From Phialophora verrucosa (taxonomy: Eukaryota > Ascomycota > Eurotiomycetes > Chaetothyriales > Herpotrichiellaceae), in contig MSED01000011.1 in NCBI GenBank assembly GCA_002099365.1, positions 315,001-379,000 on the forward strand: a DNA stretch of 64,000 bases, read 5' to 3'. How positions within the stretch are numbered: position 1 is the first letter of the stretch; every line of letters begins with the position of its first letter. The position numbers and the translations under genes are program-made. Below are positions 61,900-64,000 of this stretch, piece by piece. The notes beneath the pieces were generated by a model. It saw nothing but the letters and a program-made list of their open reading frames with translations, was not told the DNA's origin and did not search any database.

Positions 61900-62220
61900 C
61901 CTACTGGCGGGAATCCCATGCGACATGCTGTTATGTTGGGGGAAAGGCAGCTCGAACTCGGAAAGCAGCGCGATTCGCACTCTGAAATCGAAAAGCCGAG
62001 AAAACGGCGCTAGTGGCTGCACCCGCGAAAACCCTAACTTGAGACGCTAACGCAACTCGCGCTAGTCACAAATGACGTCACGCCAACCACCGCCACACCA
62101 CAACACCACCACACCATAACACACCAACACCACCACCAGCAGACCACTCGTATGCAACTCGTATGCAACTCATGCGCAACTCGCGCCAGTCACAAATGAC
62201 GTCACACCAGGATCGCTGTT
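61900..62220 (-). repeat. dispersed repeat F, copy with both ends
   Basis: On the minus strand it carries the GGTGTTGTGGTG tract flanked by two TGACGTCA-containing ends (CACAAATGACGTCACGCC at 62,065 and CACAAATGACGTCACACC at 62,192). A CAACTCGCGCTAGTCACAAA phrase stands before each. The two ends are near-identical direct repeats 127 bases apart. Confidence 0.65.
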
Positions 62221-64000
62221 CGCAACATCAGCCCCGTACGCAGTGCTCGTATACTACTACTTACGCATGTCACAGCGACAAGCTTTCGATGTACCATCGA
62301 GGATAGTGCACATACGGTTCCGTCGAATTCGTCCGCTTCAACCCATCCCATGTGAGAAATTGGACTGAGCTTTGAAAGCCTGCGGGTGTCGCGTGGCGGC
62401 TCGGTGGGCGGGCGGCTTTCTCCTGGTAAGAGCCCGACCGACTGTGGCTGCAGCCCTAGGAGCCTTGCAAGCCCAAGCCCAAGCCTGAAACGCCCAGGGG
62501 GGACGACAGGAGAGACGACAGGAGAGTAGGCGCCCGGTAACGCGTTACTACTGTTTTACACGGTGGGCAGGTCCAGGTTGAATTTGGTTAAGTTGAGTAA
62601 TGTCTCTCACCTGCAGCTATGTCAGCCCGTGGCCTCTGTGGAGAGCGGAAGGCGGCCCACCCAATTCAAGGCCGCCCAGGAGTCTTCCACGGGGATTGGG
62701 AAGGGATGCTCGGGGTGGCCAGTCTATAGTCCACGTTGAACGTGACACAGTCCAACTCGATCGTAACACGTTGACAAAAGTTGTGTCCGGTCTCCAAATC
62801 TCATAAAGACCCAACCACCTCTATGGAAATTAATATAGACCGGTCTCGACTTATCTTGTTCCGCTCTATCATCCTCTAGTTCGTAGATACGGGTGGTGAT
62901 TTCTCCTTTGTCGACAAGACATTTCTACTTAGAGAATGGTGAGTGTAGCTGGATCTACATCTTACCGACCGTACGAAATTATATATTTAGATGGGTTCGC
63001 ACGATACTCCTTGATGGGGATTTAGTGAGTGTTCAGTCGACCGGCGTGGTGCTTGTTATATAATTTCACATAAGTCTAGGTTAGAGCGTAGAAGTAGGGG
63101 CTCTGGAATACCGTTGATGAGAGGCTAATAGATGTTGGGTGCAGCAGCGGTGGTGGCCATCTTCATGCGCCGCATTCCCGGCAAAATGCAGTCGATGGAA
63201 GATGGCGAGATTTCGACTTATCATTAGATGGGAAATTGGAGTCGTATGACGGTGATACGCTGAAACGCTTTGCCACATTTCCCCACACCACACCAACGCA
63301 ACACCAACGCAACCCAACCTGAGACCCCAACAGCACACCACCACCACAACCAACCTAAGAGTACTGCGGCTACTGATGTGCCCAAGTCTTAGTCCACGTT
63401 GCTACGTAGAAAAGTCCAAGGGCGACTGCCGGAAGCAAATGATGGGTGAATTCTCTCATGGTGTATCCTGAAGATCGTACACAGGGAGCTGCGCTTCGAT
63501 TCGGTATGTGACTGCAAGGTTGCAGACGGGGTTGTTGGCACGCAAGTTCTATCGTGTATGCAGATCCTGGACATCGATCGGCACAGAGGGGTACCCCTGA
63601 TTCAGCAGACTCTACGTGCACCTCAAGCGGTGTTCAAGCACTTAGCTATGAGGTGCGTGACGCAATATGCGCCGGGTGAGTGCTTGTGCTTCAAGACGTT
63701 GTGCATGTAGTCATGTCCTAGCCCTTCAGCCTCCGGGCAGACCACCCCCGCGCATTCTCAACAACATATGGATAGTTTCGCCTCTTTGAACGTCGGAGAG
63801 TGTTCGATTGTCGCGAACCGCCTGAGAGGAAGATTAGGTCAGGTGGAGGAACCTTCCCTGTCTGATATCAAAACCTTCCGATCGCCAATCAAAGCCTCTC
63901 TGCATACATATCTATTTGAATCCTTTTGCTAATCAAAATTTTGACGCCCCAAGAGATCGGACGGCGACCCATCAAATTGTCTCGCAATTGTTGATTCGAG
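62221..64000. other. no supported gene
   Basis: ACAGGAGAGACGACAGGAGAG is a small duplication at 62,507-62,527. Bases 63,285-63,355 are CACCAACGCAACACCAACGC-type repeats resembling the tract of repeat F. The rest is moderately AT-rich with short frames only. Confidence 0.35.

Overview
The window looks like nuclear DNA of a filamentous ascomycete (Pezizomycotina). The grounds are short spliceosomal introns (about 41 to 111 bp, GT...AG), a MAT1-2-1-type mating HMG-box gene, and proteins that resemble fungus-typical families (PD-(D/E)XK-like nucleases, a DUF7924-like protein, a DUF7770-like protein, a fungal APH-type kinase). Dothideomycetes is my best guess from the HMG box, but this is inference from memory. 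No ribosomal RNA, tRNA, CRISPR array or bacterial operon was seen.

Layout. (1) 0-16.5 kb: two copies of a PD-(D/E)XK-like gene facing apart, a decayed Tc1/mariner transposase, a relic of an EFL1-like GTPase, a proline-rich hypothetical gene, and an intact DUF7924-like gene that has an internally deleted copy at 8 kb. (2) 16.5-28.4 kb: mostly minisatellites, interrupted by a kinase-like pseudogene and an intact DUF7770-like gene on opposite strands. (3) 28.6-36.7 kb: a comparatively repeat-poor island with MAT1-2-1 (minus strand), two similar two-pass membrane-protein genes (minus strand), and at least two multi-exon genes of unknown function (plus strand). (4) 36.9-47.9 kb: minisatellites again, with a third, broken nuclease copy. 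(5) 47.9-64 kb: a graveyard of gene fragments (homogentisate dioxygenase, aldehyde dehydrogenase, zinc-type oxidoreductase, a possible RNA-polymerase-like piece, and several frames rich in G/C at third codon positions) cut up by a dispersed inverted repeat family that carries TGACGTCA motifs.

MAT1-2-1 would specify mating identity. The flanking membrane-protein pair and the plus-strand genes may belong to the same locus, although the usual flanking genes (APN2, SLA2) were not recognised. The rest behaves as repeat-driven accessory sequence: more than 25 distinct tandem arrays with units of 5 to about 185 bp, plus shared untranslated and upstream blocks that tie the nuclease and DUF7924-like copies into dispersed families. 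All family names come from reading motifs by eye, without a database search.
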